Shown here: positions 61,455 to 64,000 of the stretch, piece after piece | Position numbering within the stretch: position 1 is the stretch's first letter | How the letters are laid out: each line of letters starts with the position of its first letter | Source: Nipponacmea schrenckii | Lineage: Eukaryota > Mollusca > Gastropoda > Lottiidae | DNA: 64,000 bases | Assembly: GCA_030562195.1 (NCBI GenBank) | Contig: JAUJPP010000006.1 | Span: 6,448,001-6,512,000, forward strand | Direction: 5' to 3' | Made by a program: the position numbers and the translations under genes | The notes under the pieces: model-generated | What the model was told of the DNA's origin: nothing | The model's database searches: none | The model's input: the letters and a program-made list of their open reading frames with translations, nothing else

Positions 61455-64000
61455 AACCCGGGTATTAATTGGTAAAAAAGACTTCATTATTGTTCCATGC
61501 ACATCTATGAAAAACTCGAAGCTCTTTTTGACCAATTTCTATTAATAACTCAACATCTGAACTTCCAGTAATTTGATACTGTTGGTATTTATATGAACAT
61601 GGCAAAGGGAAATTTAGTACATATACAAAATTCAAGGATACAGTATTGGAAATATCACTCACGAACTTAAAATGCTATAATATCTGTAAACAATCCATTT
61701 AATGTTATCAAGTATTTATTTACATGTGAGAGTGCACTAATCAATAACCCAGAATATATATTTCCATGGTTTTGCTCAAATTTATTTAAAATAAATAGCC
61801 GTGCACATGTGTGAGATTAGATTCAGTTTAATTTGGTACCATCTCATTGGACTTAAAACCATTGTGCATGGGACCATTGCTGCTAATACAAAGTTTTTAG
61901 ATGAAATGTTTTGAGCTTGAAGTTCCATGGAATACATGAAACTAGCTATGTAAATGATCCTTAATATGGTTGTTGGTTTTCTTAACTACCAAATCAACAG
62001 CTCATTATCATTCTATATTCTATATCAACTACAACTACACTCGACACCTAGATTGTGATTTCAGCATCCGCTGGAAGCGTCACTTCTACCAACCAACGTG
62101 GTTGTTGTTTTAGATGATCTATTTGTGGATATTCTTTGTCAGATAAATTCGTTTTCCTCTTTGTGTTATCATATGTTACCTTGTCTTTCGATCCATACTA
62201 CATCAATGTTCTCATAAAACAAGGTAGAAACAAGTGCTCGTTTCTTTGGTTACTCGTCACACCTTTAATTAACCTTTTTATTATTTTATCAATTAACAAG
62301 ATATTAAATTAGCTTTACATCTCACTAAACATTTGTTCTTTCTATTTAAATAGAGTGATATCGATCTTTCTATTCATCTAATCTATGCAATAAACATATG
62401 TAACGAGGTCCATACAAATTATCTTTCATTTACATTCGATCACTAGAAACGGTTAGAAACAGTCTACAATAATAGAGCGCCTATTTTACCTTGCAGGTTT
62501 AAAAAGAAACGGATAGTGCGAAGTCTAGTAAACGGACGTTAGAAAAGAGTCATTAATATAAAGAGCGGTTGTTAATTTCAATTCGTCTACCGTATAATAA
62601 GTATTTCTTTACAGTTCAGAGTTATTGTTCTAAGAAAAGCACTTAGATCACTTCCGGTTCTTTGCAAAGGTGAATTAATAAAGGAGCATTGATACACAAT
62701 GGCATTTTAGTCTTGTATCACAAGTCTTTAAAGATATACTGATATGTTATTTATAGAAAATGTATGTTGTTTGCCACGATTTGACCATAGTATCGAAAGT
62801 GACTGATTAGTGTAGTTTTCCAATGGTATTTTTTGTATATCACTCATTAGACATTTCTTGGGTAGTTTCTATCTAAACTCTCTAACTGCTTCCATCAATT
62901 TGTATGAATACTGGATAATCGAGAAATAAGCTAATCGGGAATTAAAAATTGGATATATTAGACTAACATGTAATGAAGCGAATATCAATAATAAGTTATT
63001 GAAGTGAAATATTGTCTCAAAAGACACTTCTAAAATAAGCTTGGGTTATATTTGAGAGCTTCCGGCACGTGATTAGCCGATAACAAACATTCAATTCGTC
63101 TTTGATAAGCTGAGGTGGAAATCACGCTTTAATAGCGAGAAATAACGAGACTTACATTAACCATGTTTACAACTTGTCGACAAAACAATGAAATAATCAA
63201 TGAGTAATATAACTAATAGATAATCTATATTTGACTGGAATGAAATTCTGCTAGTCATTTTTATCATTGATTCAGCACTTAATATAGAGAGCACTCAAAT
63301 TGACTTAAAGAATAAAATCTCTAATTAAAAAACAGTTGAATTGATTTCATGTACACACTTCAAGTAGAATAGACTTTAATGGAACTATTGAATACATGTA
63401 TTCAATTTTATTTTGTTGTTAAACATTCAATATTTAGGCAATCTTTAAAAACAATTAAGCATTGATTTACACCTCAAACAGATCTCTGTTGCATGTTTTG
63501 CAACCTAATGGATTGAAGGTCTTTATTATTCAAGCCCATGTTTCTTCACAATTACACAATATTTACTCTCAGGTTTTAAAGATTTCGTAAATAGAAGAAA
63601 CTTATTTCTTAATATGATACAGTTATTATAAATTCAAGGCTTTGTCTTTATTTTAATTGAAGGTTCAGCAAATTAATGTGTAAATATTGTGCTAATTTGG
63701 AAAAAAAATACTCTCTTATAGTAGAATTTCAATACTGCACCTTAATTTTTTCCTAAGAAAATATAAACGTTTGAATGATATAAAGGGACGATATGACTGT
63801 TACTAATACAAATAATAGTCTAGCTTTGGCTTTTTAGACCCTAAGGATAATCAAAACTATTTTCATCATTACATTATATTCAATAGAGCTGCCGAACTCC
63901 CTTCGTACTAGTCTTTATATTTCCTTCTAAACTGAAGTGTCTTATTACAAGAGCTATACCTCGAAATGGAACAAAACAGAGCCAATTTAGATATTATTTA
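61455..64000. other. Gene-free region
   Basis: AT-rich, no exon or repeat recognised. The minus-strand frame at 61465-61662 has no recognisable protein. Confidence 0.5.

Overview
The window is animal nuclear DNA: AT-rich, intron-bearing, dense in small transposon-like repeats, with one recognisable protein-coding gene. That gene is an Iroquois-class (Irx) TALE homeobox gene on the + strand, five coding exons between 20275 and 31687. Its N-terminal Cys-Cys and VCSCQY motifs resemble those I recall from protostome Iroquois proteins. The repeat families (a GTGGACGTATATTG / TCCGTCGGTCCG element, a tRNA-derived SINE, foldback elements) look like those of mollusc genomes. My best guess is a mollusc, possibly a gastropod; this is inference, not a database match.

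Layout. 1-5349: gene-free DNA with small repeats. 5350-5710: tRNA-derived SINE. 6261-6646: MITE-like element. 6661-8112: foldback element with arms of about 440 bp. 8113-18690: gene-free. 18715-19110: 22-bp minisatellite. 19695-20274: candidate promoter and 5' leader with a run of tiny upstream ORFs. 20275-31687: Irx coding exons, with introns of about 6.1, 0.7, 1.0 and 2.2 kb. 31688 to about 32812: 3' UTR. 32813-45518: gene-free, holding a 70-bp-arm hairpin repeat (39518-39674) and an exact 106-bp tandem duplication (44638-44851). 45519-47630: a transposon-like element expanded internally into a 540-bp higher-order tandem repeat, with a short relative at 47811-48090. 48091-59861: gene-free, with one CpG-dense promoter-like patch at 55529-55614. 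59871-61445: foldback element whose inverted arms are tandem 30-bp arrays, flanked by a 9-bp direct repeat. 61455-64000: gene-free.

The five Irx exons join with canonical GT/AG sites into one open frame of 463 codons (462 residues plus stop). The lone gene in some 50 kb of non-coding DNA fits the known tendency of Irx genes to sit in regulatory gene deserts. Several motif groups (a recurrent GAAGCACGTG 10-mer, CTCF-like cores, E-box plus NRF1-like pairs, a PBX/MEIS decamer) are recorded as leads. I found no prokaryotic-type system, CRISPR array, rRNA, true tRNA gene or viral gene.
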